Positions 54,969-64,000 of a stretch of 64,000 nt of DNA are shown piece by piece (positions within the stretch are counted from its first letter, which is position 1; each line of letters starts with the position of its first letter). The notes under the pieces were generated by a model. That model was given only the letters and a program-made list of their open reading frames with translations, ran no database searches and had not been told where the DNA came from. Source of the stretch: Nodularia sp. (in: cyanobacteria) (lineage in GTDB: Bacteria > Cyanobacteriota > Cyanobacteriia > Cyanobacteriales > Nostocaceae); contig REBL01000256.1 of the NCBI GenBank assembly GCA_007692755.1, positions 1 to 64,000 of the forward strand, read 5' to 3'. The translations under genes and the position numbers were made by a program.

Positions 54969-55502
54969 TTATGTATGATTAATTACAGTTTTCTGGTATT
55001 CATCCTCACTCATCATGTCAAAAGAGTTCTCAACACGGTCTACAAACAGCACACCATCGAGATGATCATACTCGTGTTGAAAGATCCGAGCCACAAAATC
55101 AGTTAATTTTTGCTTTTGTAACTGGCCGTGGCGGTCAGTATACGCAACCTCAACGGCTTGATATCTTGGCACTAAACCTCTAATACCAGGAACACTTAGA
55201 CAACCTTCCCAACCTTGAACAATTTCAGTAGAATGAGCAATTATTCTGGGATTGATCATGGCAGTAGGCTCCATCACCGGAGCGTGAGGATACCTCAGAT
55301 TAGGACGGGAAGCGACAATAAATAAACGACAGGATGCGGCTACTTGAGGTGCAGCAATGCCCACACCATTAGCCTGGGCAACTGTTACAATTAAGTCGTC
55401 AATTAGCTTTTGAATGTATTCATCTTGAGTATTATCAACCCAAGTTGCTTTTTGGCGCAGTATAGGAGCGCCCAATTGCATGATTGCCATTAATTCCGGC
55501 AT
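54969..55502 (-). CDS. def: Peptide deformylase
   Basis: 177 residues. The three motifs are GVGIAAPQ (46-53), EGCLSVPG with metal ligand Cys101, and HEYDHLDG with His143, Glu144 and His147. It removes the formyl group from nascent proteins. It starts 10 bases after the protease gene on the same strand. Confidence 0.96.
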   Translation of the reverse strand: MPELMAIMQLGAPILRQKATWVDNTQDEYIQKLIDDLIVTVAQANGVGIAAPQVAASCRLFIVASRPNLRYPHAPVMEPTAMINPRIIAHSTEIVQGWEGCLSVPGIRGLVPRYQAVEVAYTDRHGQLQKQKLTDFVARIFQHEYDHLDGVLFVDRVENSFDMMSEDEYQKTVINHT

Positions 55503-55512
55503 GATCAGGAAC

Positions 55513-56787
55513 TTAACCTTGTGTTCGTGCGGGTAAAGGTGCAGGACTAACTGCTACTGATATAACTTGCCCATTGCGTTCCACTTGTATTTGTAAAGGG
55601 ATACCAATTTGGCTTTTTTCTACCAGTTTTTGTACTTCTTCAATTTTAGTCACCGGTTGGTTATTAATCCTTTGAATCAAATCACCAGATTTTAGTCCAG
55701 CCACAGATGCGGGAGAGCGAGGTACAATATCAACCAATAAAACACCCTCATCAGCTGTGAAATTCAGGCGATTGCGTGAATCTTTATTGATTGTTGCTTT
55801 CACTTCTGGGGTCAAGGTGATCATTTGAATACCTAAGTAAGGATGATCGACCCTACCTTTAGTAATTAATTCCTGAGAAATTCTTTGTACAGTGTTAATG
55901 GGAATGGCAAACCCTAACCCTTGAGCGCCTTGAATAATTGCTGTGTTCATCCCAATTACCTGACCACGGGAATTGAGTAATGGCCCGCCAGAGTTACCAG
56001 GGTTAATAGCTGCATCCGTTTGAATATAATCGACGCGCTTGTCACTCACCCCAATTTCACTACTAGAACGCCCCGTAGCGCTGAGTATCCCAGAGGTAAC
56101 GGTATTATTCAACCCTAATGGATTACCAATGGCAATTACCGCTTCTCCTGGTTGCAAGGTATCAGAGTCACCGATGGATAAAATTGGCAGATTATTCGCT
56201 TCGATTTCAATTAAAGCTACATCTGTCACCGGGTCTTCACCCAACACTATACCATCAAAAGTCCTGCCATCCTTGAGGGTAACAGTTACAGAATCAGCAC
56301 CGTCTACAACATGGGAATTAGTCAAAATTTGACCAGAGGAATTAATAATAAATCCAGAGCCGCTACCCCGCTCTATTCGCTCTGTAGGCTGTGATAGTCC
56401 TGAATTACCACCAAACCGCCGCAGAAATGGACTGGTTGGGACGTTGCGAGATTGTACTGTTCTGGACGCATCAATCCGAACTACGGCATCTCCGACTTTT
56501 TGTACAACTGCGACGACAAAGTTAGGATCTGTACTAGATGAGGCGGTAATTGCTGGGGGAGTCAGAGCCGGACTGTTATTATTTGTATTTTGAGTCGCAA
56601 CCTGAGACTGAGGATCATTTCCTTGATTCTCAAAGGTTCTGGCTGATAGAAACGAGCAGCCGCCAAGGGACACCACGGCTACCCCACTCAGTAGCATCAA
56701 CTTGATTATACGGTTTGATTCTCTCCAGTGGGGCAAACCCCAGGCATCAATTTTTGGGACTTTCAAGTTATGCTCTGTTTTTTTCAT
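55513..56787 (-). CDS. HtrA/Deg-family serine protease with PDZ domain
   Basis: 424 residues. The N-terminal hydrophobic segment (about 27-44) ends in LGGC, a possible lipobox. The trypsin-like domain carries His159 (TNSHV), Asp189 (VTDVAL) and Ser266 (GNSGGP). One PDZ domain (about 320-415) ends the protein. Cyanobacteria have HtrA, HhoA and HhoB in periplasmic protein quality control; which this is cannot be decided. Same strand as def. Confidence 0.93.
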   Translation of the reverse strand: MKKTEHNLKVPKIDAWGLPHWRESNRIIKLMLLSGVAVVSLGGCSFLSARTFENQGNDPQSQVATQNTNNNSPALTPPAITASSSTDPNFVVAVVQKVGDAVVRIDASRTVQSRNVPTSPFLRRFGGNSGLSQPTERIERGSGSGFIINSSGQILTNSHVVDGADSVTVTLKDGRTFDGIVLGEDPVTDVALIEIEANNLPILSIGDSDTLQPGEAVIAIGNPLGLNNTVTSGILSATGRSSSEIGVSDKRVDYIQTDAAINPGNSGGPLLNSRGQVIGMNTAIIQGAQGLGFAIPINTVQRISQELITKGRVDHPYLGIQMITLTPEVKATINKDSRNRLNFTADEGVLLVDIVPRSPASVAGLKSGDLIQRINNQPVTKIEEVQKLVEKSQIGIPLQIQVERNGQVISVAVSPAPLPARTQG

Positions 56788-56957
56788 GTGTCTTTGCTTC
56801 TCCGTGCTAGTCAGTGGGTGATAGGATATTGCCTACCGGGTCTGTCCTGTGAATGATGACAATTCCAAAGCTTGTTTCAGGTCTAGAACTTATAAATACT
56901 AAATTAGTGCCTTCTGACATCTTCTATTGTGACGATTAGTAGCAAAGGTGGTAAATA

Positions 56958-58337
56958 ATGGAAATGCCCATTGACAATCTGTGGAATCAGGTGCTAGAGC
57001 GCTTACAGTTAGAATTATCCCGTCCCACCTTTGAAACTTGGATAAAAACTGCTAAGGCTGAACGATTAGAAAATAATTGCTTGGTCATCATTACTCCTAA
57101 TCCTTTTGCTCGTAATTGGTTACAAAAATATTACATCAACAGCATTGCTAATGTAGTCCAAGATATTTTGGGTCATCCCGTGGAAATTTACATTACAGTG
57201 GCTCAGGGTGCTGAAGTGACTGATTTGGGGGAACAGGAAGTTACTTGGAAATTACCTAGCCAAAGTATAACTGCTGAAACTTTTCCTCAAACAAAGAAAA
57301 CCACTACAAGCTTAAATTCTAAATATGTATTTTCGCGATTTGTCGTTGGTGCTAACAATCGGATGGCTCACGCCGCTTCTTTAGCTGTTGCAGAATCGCC
57401 GGGGAGAGAGTTTAATCCCTTATTTTTATGCGGTGGTGTCGGCTTGGGAAAAACTCATCTTATGCAAGCGATTGGTCATTATCGCTCTCAGATTTGCCCT
57501 GATTCTAAAATATTTTATGTCTCCACAGAACAATTTACTAACGACTTAATTACAGCTATTCGCAATGATAGTATGCAAAGTTTCCGGGAGCATTACCGGG
57601 CGGCTGATGTGTTGTTAGTCGATGATATTCAGTTTATTGAGGGTAAGGAATATACCCAAGAAGAATTTTTTCATACTTTTAATACGTTACATGAAGCTGG
57701 CAGGCAAGTTGTGATAGCTTCAGACCGTCCGCCTAACCACATTCCTCAGCTGCAAGAACGTCTGTGTTCTAGATTTTCTATGGGACTAATTGCTGATGTG
57801 CAAACTCCAAATTTAGAAACTAGAATGGCAATTCTCCAGAAAAAGGCTGAATACGAAAATATTCGCCTCCCCAGGGATGTAATTGAGTATATTGCTTCTA
57901 ATTATACGAATAATATTCGCGAGTTGGAAGGAGCTTTAATTCGGGCGCTAGCTTATATTTCTATTTGGGGTTTACCGATGACGGTGGAGAACATTACACC
58001 AGTTTTGGAAAGAGAAAGTCAGAAAGTAGCTGCTACCCCAGGTGTGATTTTATCAGTTATTAGTGATAATTTTGCCATATCAATTGAAGACCTAAAAAGT
58101 AACTCCCGGCGAAGAGAGATTAGTTGGGCGCGTCAAATAGGAATGTATCTCATGCGCCAGCACACTGGTCTGAGTTTGCCGAGAATTGGTGATGAGTTCG
58201 GTGGTAAAGACCATACAACGGTGATTTATAGTTGTGATAAGATTGCCCAACTTCGAGAAAGCGATCGCGGTTTAGCACAAACCCTTCGTGAATTGAGCGA
58301 TCGCATCAATATGAATAGCAGACAACAGCGCCAGTAA
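56958..58337 (+). CDS. dnaA: Chromosomal replication initiator DnaA
   Basis: 459 residues. Domain I opens with [20 protein letters not shown]; domain III has Walker [11 protein letters not shown], Walker [14 protein letters not shown] and sensor [10 protein letters not shown]; domain IV has [23 protein letters not shown], the DnaA-box-binding helix. It is followed by the box-rich gap and dnaN, marking the origin. Confidence 0.97.
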   Translation: MEMPIDNLWNQVLERLQLELSRPTFETWIKTAKAERLENNCLVIITPNPFARNWLQKYYINSIANVVQDILGHPVEIYITVAQGAEVTDLGEQEVTWKLPSQSITAETFPQTKKTTTSLNSKYVFSRFVVGANNRMAHAASLAVAESPGREFNPLFLCGGVGLGKTHLMQAIGHYRSQICPDSKIFYVSTEQFTNDLITAIRNDSMQSFREHYRAADVLLVDDIQFIEGKEYTQEEFFHTFNTLHEAGRQVVIASDRPPNHIPQLQERLCSRFSMGLIADVQTPNLETRMAILQKKAEYENIRLPRDVIEYIASNYTNNIRELEGALIRALAYISIWGLPMTVENITPVLERESQKVAATPGVILSVISDNFAISIEDLKSNSRRREISWARQIGMYLMRQHTGLSLPRIGDEFGGKDHTTVIYSCDKIAQLRESDRGLAQTLRELSDRINMNSRQQRQ

Positions 58338-58397
58338 ATTACTTCCGGTTTGTGGAGCTAGCTTTTGTGTAAAAATCCTCTGTCAAGCAAAAAATTG

Positions 58398-58628
58398 TTT
58401 TCCACAGCTATCACTGCCATAATTGTTGAGCAGTTCATACAGAATATTAAGGAAAGTATAAAAACTGATTAAATTTAAATTCATCTGTGGAAAAATAATC
58501 ATTTTCTGGGGAAAACTTCGTGAAATAGCATCAGACTGTGGAAAACTCTCCTAGTTTTTCCACAAGTTTTCCACAGATTCTAACTTGCTCAACCATCCTT
58601 TGAACTGACCTTTGGGGAGTTTTCCACA
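58398..58628. other. Replication origin oriC with DnaA boxes
   Basis: Six exact TTTTCCACA boxes lie between dnaA and dnaN: 58398-58406, 58556-58564, 58567-58575 and 58620-58628 on the plus strand, and 58486-58494 and 58537-58545 on the minus strand. AT-rich stretches (about 58440-58485) could melt. Cyanobacterial origins usually lie next to dnaN. Confidence 0.85.
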
Positions 58629-58707
58629 ATTCATATCAATATTTATGATTTGATAGAACAAGAAACAACCCACAGACACAATTGATTGTGTCTCTACCTA
58701 CTGTCTT

Positions 58708-59871
58708 ATGAAATTAGTTTGCACCCAAAGCGATCTTAGTACAAACCTCTCACTTGTCAGCCGTGCAGTCCCATCACGCCCAACTCATCCAGTACTGGCT
58801 AATGTGTTACTACAAGCAGATGCTCAAACTAACCAAGTTAGCTTAACTGCCTTTGATTTGAGTTTGGGTATTCGTACCAGCTTTAATGCTGAGGTATTAG
58901 AAGGCGGCGCGATCGCTCTCCCAGCTAAACTACTTGTAGACATCACCTCACGTCTTCAAGAAGGAGAAGTAACTCTAGACGATGAATCAGCCCTAGAATC
59001 CGAAACAGCCACAGGGGAAGGTTTAATTGTCACCCTGACACCGAAGAGTGGACATTATCAAGTCCGCGCCATGAGCGCTGAAGAATTTCCCGAACTCCCC
59101 ATAATTGAAAATGCTGCACCAATTCAATTAACTACAGCCGCATTAATTGAAGGATTACGCGGTTCATTATTTGCAACCAGTGGCGATGAAACCAAGCAAG
59201 TTCTGACGGGAGTGCATTTAACAGTGAAGCAAGACACCCTAGAATTTGCCGCTACCGATGGACACCGCCTAGCAGTAGTGGAAACAACTAACGAGCGTCC
59301 TCTGAGCGATAGTAACCAACTAGAGGTGACAGTCCCAGCCAGAGCCTTACGGGAACTACAACGGATGTTAGCTCATAATGCTGCCTCCGATGAAGCGATC
59401 GCCTTATACTTAGATCAAGGTCAAGTTGTATTTGCATGGCAAAATCAACGCTTAACCAGTCGTACCTTAGATGGTCAATATCCTGCTTATCGCCAACTAA
59501 TTCCCCGCCAATTTGAGCGCCAATTGACAATCGAGCGCAAACAATTGATCAGCACTTTGGAGCGCATTGCTGTCCTAGCCGACCAAAAGAATAATATTGT
59601 CAAAGTTAGCATTAACAGCGCCGCCCAGGAAATTACCTTGTCCTGTGAAGCTCAAGATGTGGGTAGCGGTAGAGAGTCCATCCCGGCACAAATATCTGGG
59701 GAAGATATAGAAATTGCTTTTAACATTAAATATTTAATGGAAGGGTTGAAAGAGTTACCATCTTCAGAAATTCAAATCCACCTCAATCAAGCCCTGACTC
59801 CAGTAATTTTTACGCCCTTGGGCGGTTTGAAAATGACCTATTTAGCTATGCCTGTACAACTTAGAAACTAG
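58708..59871 (+). CDS. dnaN: DNA polymerase III beta clamp
   Basis: 387 residues covering the three clamp domains (MKLVCTQSDLSTNLSLVSRAVPSRP, then TTAALIEGLRGSLFATSGDETKQVLTGV, and the C-terminal PVIFTPLGGLKMTYLAMPVQLRN). It forms the sliding ring for replication. The 3' end overlaps the convergent kinase gene by 11 bases. Confidence 0.97.
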   Translation: MKLVCTQSDLSTNLSLVSRAVPSRPTHPVLANVLLQADAQTNQVSLTAFDLSLGIRTSFNAEVLEGGAIALPAKLLVDITSRLQEGEVTLDDESALESETATGEGLIVTLTPKSGHYQVRAMSAEEFPELPIIENAAPIQLTTAALIEGLRGSLFATSGDETKQVLTGVHLTVKQDTLEFAATDGHRLAVVETTNERPLSDSNQLEVTVPARALRELQRMLAHNAASDEAIALYLDQGQVVFAWQNQRLTSRTLDGQYPAYRQLIPRQFERQLTIERKQLISTLERIAVLADQKNNIVKVSINSAAQEITLSCEAQDVGSGRESIPAQISGEDIEIAFNIKYLMEGLKELPSSEIQIHLNQALTPVIFTPLGGLKMTYLAMPVQLRN

Positions 59872-62620
59872 CATTAATGTGACAAAGAGGAATTTCAATC
59901 CAAAATTCTGTACCTATATTTGGTTGAGAATTACATTTAAAAATACCGTGGTGCTTATCCACCACAATTTGGTAACTAATTGATAACCCCAAACCAGTAC
60001 CTTTTCCTACAGGCTTAGTGGTAAAGAATGGGTCAAATACTCTTTGTTGCACAGATGCGGGGATTCCTTCGCCATTATCGGTAATGCGAATCACCACAGT
60101 TTTAACTTGGTGAGCAAATTCGCTCACAGCAGTATGGATGGTAATTTGACCGATATGAGGCGTTGATTGAGACTTTTTGGGATGTTCTAAAGCATCAATG
60201 GCATTGCTTAAAACATTCATAAATACTTGATTAATTTGTCCGGCGTAGCACTCTACCAGTGGCAAATCGCCGTATTCTTTGATGATCTGAATATTGGGAA
60301 CTTCCGGTAATGCTTTCAACCGATGCTGTAAAATTAGTAGAGTGCTATCAATGCCCTCGTGAATATTCACAGCTTTCTTTTCTGCCTCATCCAGGCGAGA
60401 GAAATTTCGTAAAGACAAGACAATCTGACGGATGCGATCAACCCCGATTTTCATCGAAGATAAAGTTTTGGGTAAATCCTCGGTGACAAATTCCAAGTCT
60501 ATCTCTTGGGCCCGATTAATAATTTCCTGACTGGGGTGAGTGCAGTGCTGCTGATAGAGTTCTAATACACTAGCTAATTCCCCAGCATATTTACTGATAT
60601 GAGCTAAATTACCATAGATAAAATTCACTGGGTTGTTGATTTCGTGAGCAACACCAGCAACCAATTGACCCAAACTAGACATTTTTTCAGTCTGAATCAG
60701 TTGGGTTTGAGTTTGTTGTAAATTTCGCATCGCTTGCACGAGCTGATCTGCCTGTTCTTGGCTCTGCTTAAGCAATTCAGCTTGTTGGAGTGCTACCCCA
60801 AGTTGCAACGCAATTTGAGCCAGAAACTGAATTTCGGAAGACTCCCAGTGGCGGGGTGCAGAATTTTGATAAGCTGCTAGTAAGCCCCAAAGTTTTTGCC
60901 CAATAAAAATTGGCGCGATCGCATAAGCTTTAGCCTGAAGTTGTTCCAAAAATGCAATATGACATTCAGCGTGGCCGGCTTGATAAATATCATCCACGGA
61001 CAAGGTTTCATTGTGGCGATATCGCCCACCCTCAGTTTCTTGCAAAAAGGAATCTTGCCAAACTGTATTGACATCAATAGTTACCAGCTTCATCCAGCCC
61101 TCACCGACAAACTCAGCGATAAACTCACCACTCCAATCTGGGTGAAAGCGGTAGACAGCCACGCGATCTGCTTGCAAGGATTTGCAAATTTCCTGAGTCG
61201 TAGTCTGAAAAATGGCTGTAAGATCCAGAGATTCCCGGATTTTGGCGACAACTTCAAACAATACCCGTTGTTGTTCAGATGTCCGTTGCAGTTCCAGAGT
61301 CCGCTTTTGCACTTGATGTTCTAAGTTGGCATTGAAGGCTTGTACCTGTTGGTATAGTTCATGCTGTTGAATTGGCGATGCAAAAACATTACCAATGTCT
61401 CCAGCTAGTTCAATCTCTGCCAGCGTCCATGTCTGAGCTTGTGCCTTTTTATATTCTCGCCAAACGTCAAAAGACATACGGGGATATACTTGTCTTTTAT
61501 CGAAGTCAAATTGGCCAGCCCACAGGGTCTCTGTATCTATTTCGTTGCGGAAAATACTTAAATACCCTACTAACTGCTGACGATATAACAGTGGAATCAT
61601 CAAGACGCTGCGAATTTGAGTTGGTTGAAAAGCCGCTTGCAAACTTCGTAATTGGGGAACTTTATATATGTCTGAAATTGCCCAAACATCGTATTTACCA
61701 GACTTATAATGTTCCTGCCAGACACTGTACTGCTCCATATGTGGATATATACTGTGTGCTGGGATCAGAGGTTGTTGTCCATAAGTATAAACTTGGATAC
61801 GATCGCTGACAGGCATTAAGCATTCTGTGAAACTGGCAACTTGGTCATTTTGGAAATTAAAAGCTTGATCCTTCATACAAAGTCTACCACCACAGCCATT
61901 AAAAGCCGCCACAGCTGCTTCTAAAGCTGGCTGTAATACAATTGTGGGTAGTGAATGCAGGAGAGTAGAAATACGGTTAATAATCGTTTCCCGTTCGGCT
62001 TTTTCACGAGCTTGAGTTAAAAGGTTACTTTGAGCGATCGCGATTGATAGCTGATCTACTACCATCTGTACGGCTGTCAATTCATCTTCTGAAATAGCCC
62101 GTGACTCAGAATTATGAGAAGCCAATAGCCCCCAAAGTTTCTCTTGATAGAAAATAGGTGCTACTAAAGAAGACTTGACTCCCATTGCCGTTAAGTATTC
62201 CACATGGCAGGGGTCTACAGGGCGATAACGGATATCCTCTGCTAAACTTTCACCATTGTCCAACTCTTGTAGGGGACTTTGACCAATCTCTTGGGTTTCC
62301 ACATTCACAACAGAACGCACCTTTGATTGAATAAATAACTCACGGGCATGGAGTGGAATGTCATCAGCTGGAAAATTTAGCCCCAACAATGACGGTAATC
62401 GGTTCTCATGAATCGACTCAGCGATCACTTTACCACTGCCATCGGCATGAAATTTATATATCATTACTCGGTCAGTTTCTAGTAATGAACAGACCTCCGC
62501 CGTTGTCGCTGTAATAATTTCTTCTAGTTCTAAGGTTTGGCGGATACGATTTGTAATGCGGCGTAGCAGACTTTCTTGATCAATATTTCCCCGCAAATTT
62601 GGTTTAGTGATATCTGACAT
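59861..62620 (-). CDS. Knotless phytochrome / cyanobacteriochrome hybrid histidine kinase
   Basis: 919 residues. GAF1 (about 15-200) has the phytochrome motif DDIPLHARELF and bilin Cys138 in DPCHVEYL; there is no PAS domain before it. A second GAF/PHY-like domain (about 205-420) has tongue motifs LWAGQ and PRMSFDVWRE. GAF3 (about 450-615) is a cyanobacteriochrome with Cys553 in ECHIAFL and LQETEGGRY, as in red/green types. A coiled coil, His659 (VAHEINNP), N-box and HATPase (DNGEGIP, GKGTGLGLS) follow. It resembles Nostoc All2699. Two bilins are expected; the response regulator is not adjacent. Confidence 0.9.
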   Translation of the reverse strand: MSDITKPNLRGNIDQESLLRRITNRIRQTLELEEIITATTAEVCSLLETDRVMIYKFHADGSGKVIAESIHENRLPSLLGLNFPADDIPLHARELFIQSKVRSVVNVETQEIGQSPLQELDNGESLAEDIRYRPVDPCHVEYLTAMGVKSSLVAPIFYQEKLWGLLASHNSESRAISEDELTAVQMVVDQLSIAIAQSNLLTQAREKAERETIINRISTLLHSLPTIVLQPALEAAVAAFNGCGGRLCMKDQAFNFQNDQVASFTECLMPVSDRIQVYTYGQQPLIPAHSIYPHMEQYSVWQEHYKSGKYDVWAISDIYKVPQLRSLQAAFQPTQIRSVLMIPLLYRQQLVGYLSIFRNEIDTETLWAGQFDFDKRQVYPRMSFDVWREYKKAQAQTWTLAEIELAGDIGNVFASPIQQHELYQQVQAFNANLEHQVQKRTLELQRTSEQQRVLFEVVAKIRESLDLTAIFQTTTQEICKSLQADRVAVYRFHPDWSGEFIAEFVGEGWMKLVTIDVNTVWQDSFLQETEGGRYRHNETLSVDDIYQAGHAECHIAFLEQLQAKAYAIAPIFIGQKLWGLLAAYQNSAPRHWESSEIQFLAQIALQLGVALQQAELLKQSQEQADQLVQAMRNLQQTQTQLIQTEKMSSLGQLVAGVAHEINNPVNFIYGNLAHISKYAGELASVLELYQQHCTHPSQEIINRAQEIDLEFVTEDLPKTLSSMKIGVDRIRQIVLSLRNFSRLDEAEKKAVNIHEGIDSTLLILQHRLKALPEVPNIQIIKEYGDLPLVECYAGQINQVFMNVLSNAIDALEHPKKSQSTPHIGQITIHTAVSEFAHQVKTVVIRITDNGEGIPASVQQRVFDPFFTTKPVGKGTGLGLSISYQIVVDKHHGIFKCNSQPNIGTEFWIEIPLCHINASF

Positions 62621-63137
62621 TACTTTTAATTAAAACAAAATTACAAAAATTAATAATGAGGCAAGCATAAGGATAAAAATATTCTGTAATTTATTTAATA
62701 GTTTTGTCCACAGTATAAGTACGGGCAGAATATTTCTCAAGATAATTTAGATATTGAATAAATAGTTACAATTTATTGGTAAAACAAATTTATTGCTAAT
62801 AAAAACTATAGGACTCATATTTGATTTATGAAACACAAGTAGGGTGTGTTATCGAGGAGAGTACGGCACCAAGACCTGTAAGACGGTGCGTGAGGCTAAA
62901 GCCATAACACACCCTACATATACTTAGATTTTTTCAATAATCAAATCGGATTCCTATATTTGATTTTTGTTGGCGTAGCCTGCACTTTGCGCTTACAGAT
63001 ACTTAGGGTGTGTAAACGCAGCGTAACGCACCCTGACAATAGATTTTTTTCATAAATCAAACCCAATTTCTCTAGTTTATGATAAAACTTTGCCTAAAAC
63101 AACAATATCACATTCACAGCATCAGTAGATAATTAAG
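62621..63137. other. Long repeat-rich gap
   Basis: Gene-free; it contains the GTAGGGTGTGTTAT inverted repeat and a shorter TTAGGGTGTGTAAACGCAGC copy near 63005. Confidence 0.5.
62839..62917. repeat. 79-base unit with GTAGGGTGTGTTAT ends
   Basis: Inverted 14-base ends, GTAGGGTGTGTTAT (62839-62852) and ATAACACACCCTAC (62904-62917), perfectly complementary. Related partial copies lie at about 261 (GTAGGGTGTGTTACGGCATT) and 63005. Confidence 0.75.
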
Positions 63138-63181
63138 GTCAAAAGTAGAGATTTTCGGCTTACTTAGTCTCTACTTTTGAC
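63138..63181 (-). terminator. Terminator hairpin of the ArsA-like gene
   Basis: Perfect 14-base stem GTCAAAAGTAGAGA / TCTCTACTTTTGAC with a 16-base loop, just after the minus-strand stop at 63213. Confidence 0.7.
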
Positions 63182-63212
63182 TATTTATCTGTGCATTAAC
63201 CTATCAGCAAAA

Positions 63213-64000
63213 TTAAACTTTTACAATGTCAGTAAAGCGAATTTTCAGATAGTCTTCTTCCATCTTGGCTCCCCCTGGTTGTAGTGCTGCCAAAGCTTGA
63301 GGCAATACTAAATTACGGCGGTGGTTGCCAATAGTAATATTTAATTCATCCCCATTTTTACTCAGTTGAATTTGGTTTTTGGGAATCCCCGGCAAGTAAA
63401 TTTCCAAGCTATATTGCTTATCTACTTGCACAACTCTCATAGTTGTTTCTTTGTAATATATCTGCGTCGGGTCTTCGTCTTTGTAGAGAGTTTCTTTCAG
63501 ACGTTCTAAGGCGGCTAAACCGCACATTTCTTCAGAAAAAAGCGGCACTTCTTTTACAGGTAGAGGCAGAAAGTTATCATGTATTTCCTGGCGATATTGC
63601 TCCTGGGTTTCCTTCCAACGTTGGAAAAATGGGTCTTGAACTTCTTGGGGAATAATGCGATTGGCAATTACTAAGTCTGTGGCTACATTATATAAACTCA
63701 GATAAGCATGGGCGCGGAGAGATTCTTTCAGCACCATTTTTTCGGGATTAGTGACCAGACGCACTGAAGTTTGAGTATTATCAGTTAATACTTTTTCCAG
63801 AGCTTCAATTTGCTCATAAAACTCATAAGGTGCATCCATCACCTCTCTATCTGGGAGAGAAAAACCAGCAATTGGTTTAAAGAAAGGTTCCACCAAAGGT
63901 CTCAGCGCCACGGAGATATTTTGAAATGGCTTGTAAAAACGGCGCATATACCAGCCACCGACTTCAGGTAAACTCAGCAGGCGTAATGCTGTACCAGTAG
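63213..64000 (-). CDS. ArsA/Get3-family ATPase, 5' part outside the window
   Basis: The frame stays open past the ATG at 63947 to the window end, so that ATG is internal. The upstream residues [21 protein letters not shown] match the Get3/ArsA segment after the DTAPTG switch. The visible 260 residues hold the helical subdomain, [22 protein letters not shown] with the family's nucleotide-contact region, and a C-terminal alpha-crystallin-like ArsA domain ([26 protein letters not shown]). Cyanobacterial members are of unknown client; tail-anchored protein handling or metalloid export are the alternatives. Confidence 0.85.
   Translation of the reverse strand, partial: TGTALRLLSLPEVGGWYMRRFYKPFQNISVALRPLVEPFFKPIAGFSLPDREVMDAPYEFYEQIEALEKVLTDNTQTSVRLVTNPEKMVLKESLRAHAYLSLYNVATDLVIANRIIPQEVQDPFFQRWKETQEQYRQEIHDNFLPLPVKEVPLFSEEMCGLAALERLKETLYKDEDPTQIYYKETTMRVVQVDKQYSLEIYLPGIPKNQIQLSKNGDELNITIGNHRRNLVLPQALAALQPGGAKMEEDYLKIRFTDIVKV

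Overview
The window reads as chromosomal DNA of a filamentous, probably heterocyst-forming cyanobacterium (Nostoc/Anabaena/Nodularia type). The evidence is the abundant HIP1 octamer GCGATCGC, a photosystem I subunit gene (psaM), a valyl-tRNA synthetase carrying the cyanobacterial CAAD membrane domain, a phytochrome/cyanobacteriochrome histidine kinase, and heptanucleotide tandem repeats (AATCTAA and GTCAAAA types) typical of Nostocales. Genes are mostly single or in short operons, with long, repeat-rich gaps. No rRNA, tRNA, CRISPR array, prophage or intact transposase was found.

Layout. 1-7.5 kb: 3' end of an RNA-binding protein gene, a secreted FAD oxidoreductase, clpS with a DUF2103 gene, an orphan YefM-type antitoxin with the wreck of its toxin, a PIN-toxin/antitoxin pair, moaE and panE. 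7.7-12.2 kb: a 1222-residue TPR-CHAT protein whose expected catalytic Cys is Ser, beside a small gene that duplicates its N-terminal domain. 12.4-21 kb: dnaX, a GT2 glycosyltransferase (probable monoglucosyldiacylglycerol synthase), an EbsA-like protein, a BioD/DRTGG protein, a PadR fragment, a DprA-like Rossmann protein, a MAPEG protein and YajQ. 21-28.6 kb: a PEP-CTERM beta-propeller protein, two candidate non-autonomous mobile elements, GST, TPR and hypothetical genes, psaM, a D-ribulose-kinase-like FGGY kinase, and a GxxExxY gene between inverted repeats. 28.7-49.9 kb: valS, an ABC1 kinase, recN, an Ap4A phosphorylase, a J-domain protein, Rieske and VWA proteins, an HxlR/azoreductase pair, a creatininase-like protein, polyphosphate-glucokinase-like ROK, SDR, an mqsRA toxin-antitoxin pair, purH and a lipoprotein sugar dehydrogenase. 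56.9-59.9 kb: dnaA, oriC and dnaN, followed by a convergent phytochrome-like kinase. The end holds a truncated ArsA/Get3-family ATPase.

The most interesting locus is 50.2-54.9 kb. Four minus-strand genes encode three proteins with arginine-rich HMA_2-type domains that lack CxxC, a DUF5132 glycine-rich membrane protein, and a P1B-like ATPase without the usual CPC membrane motif. This resembles, in type of parts, the ferrosome (Fez) iron-storage clusters known from other phyla. It is the best candidate here for an undescribed system: a metal-loading membrane compartment in a cyanobacterium. That role is inference; the gene content and motifs are read directly.

The second candidate is the CHAT pair at 7.7-12.2 kb, a possible pseudo-protease scaffold with a free-standing copy of its own N-terminal domain.
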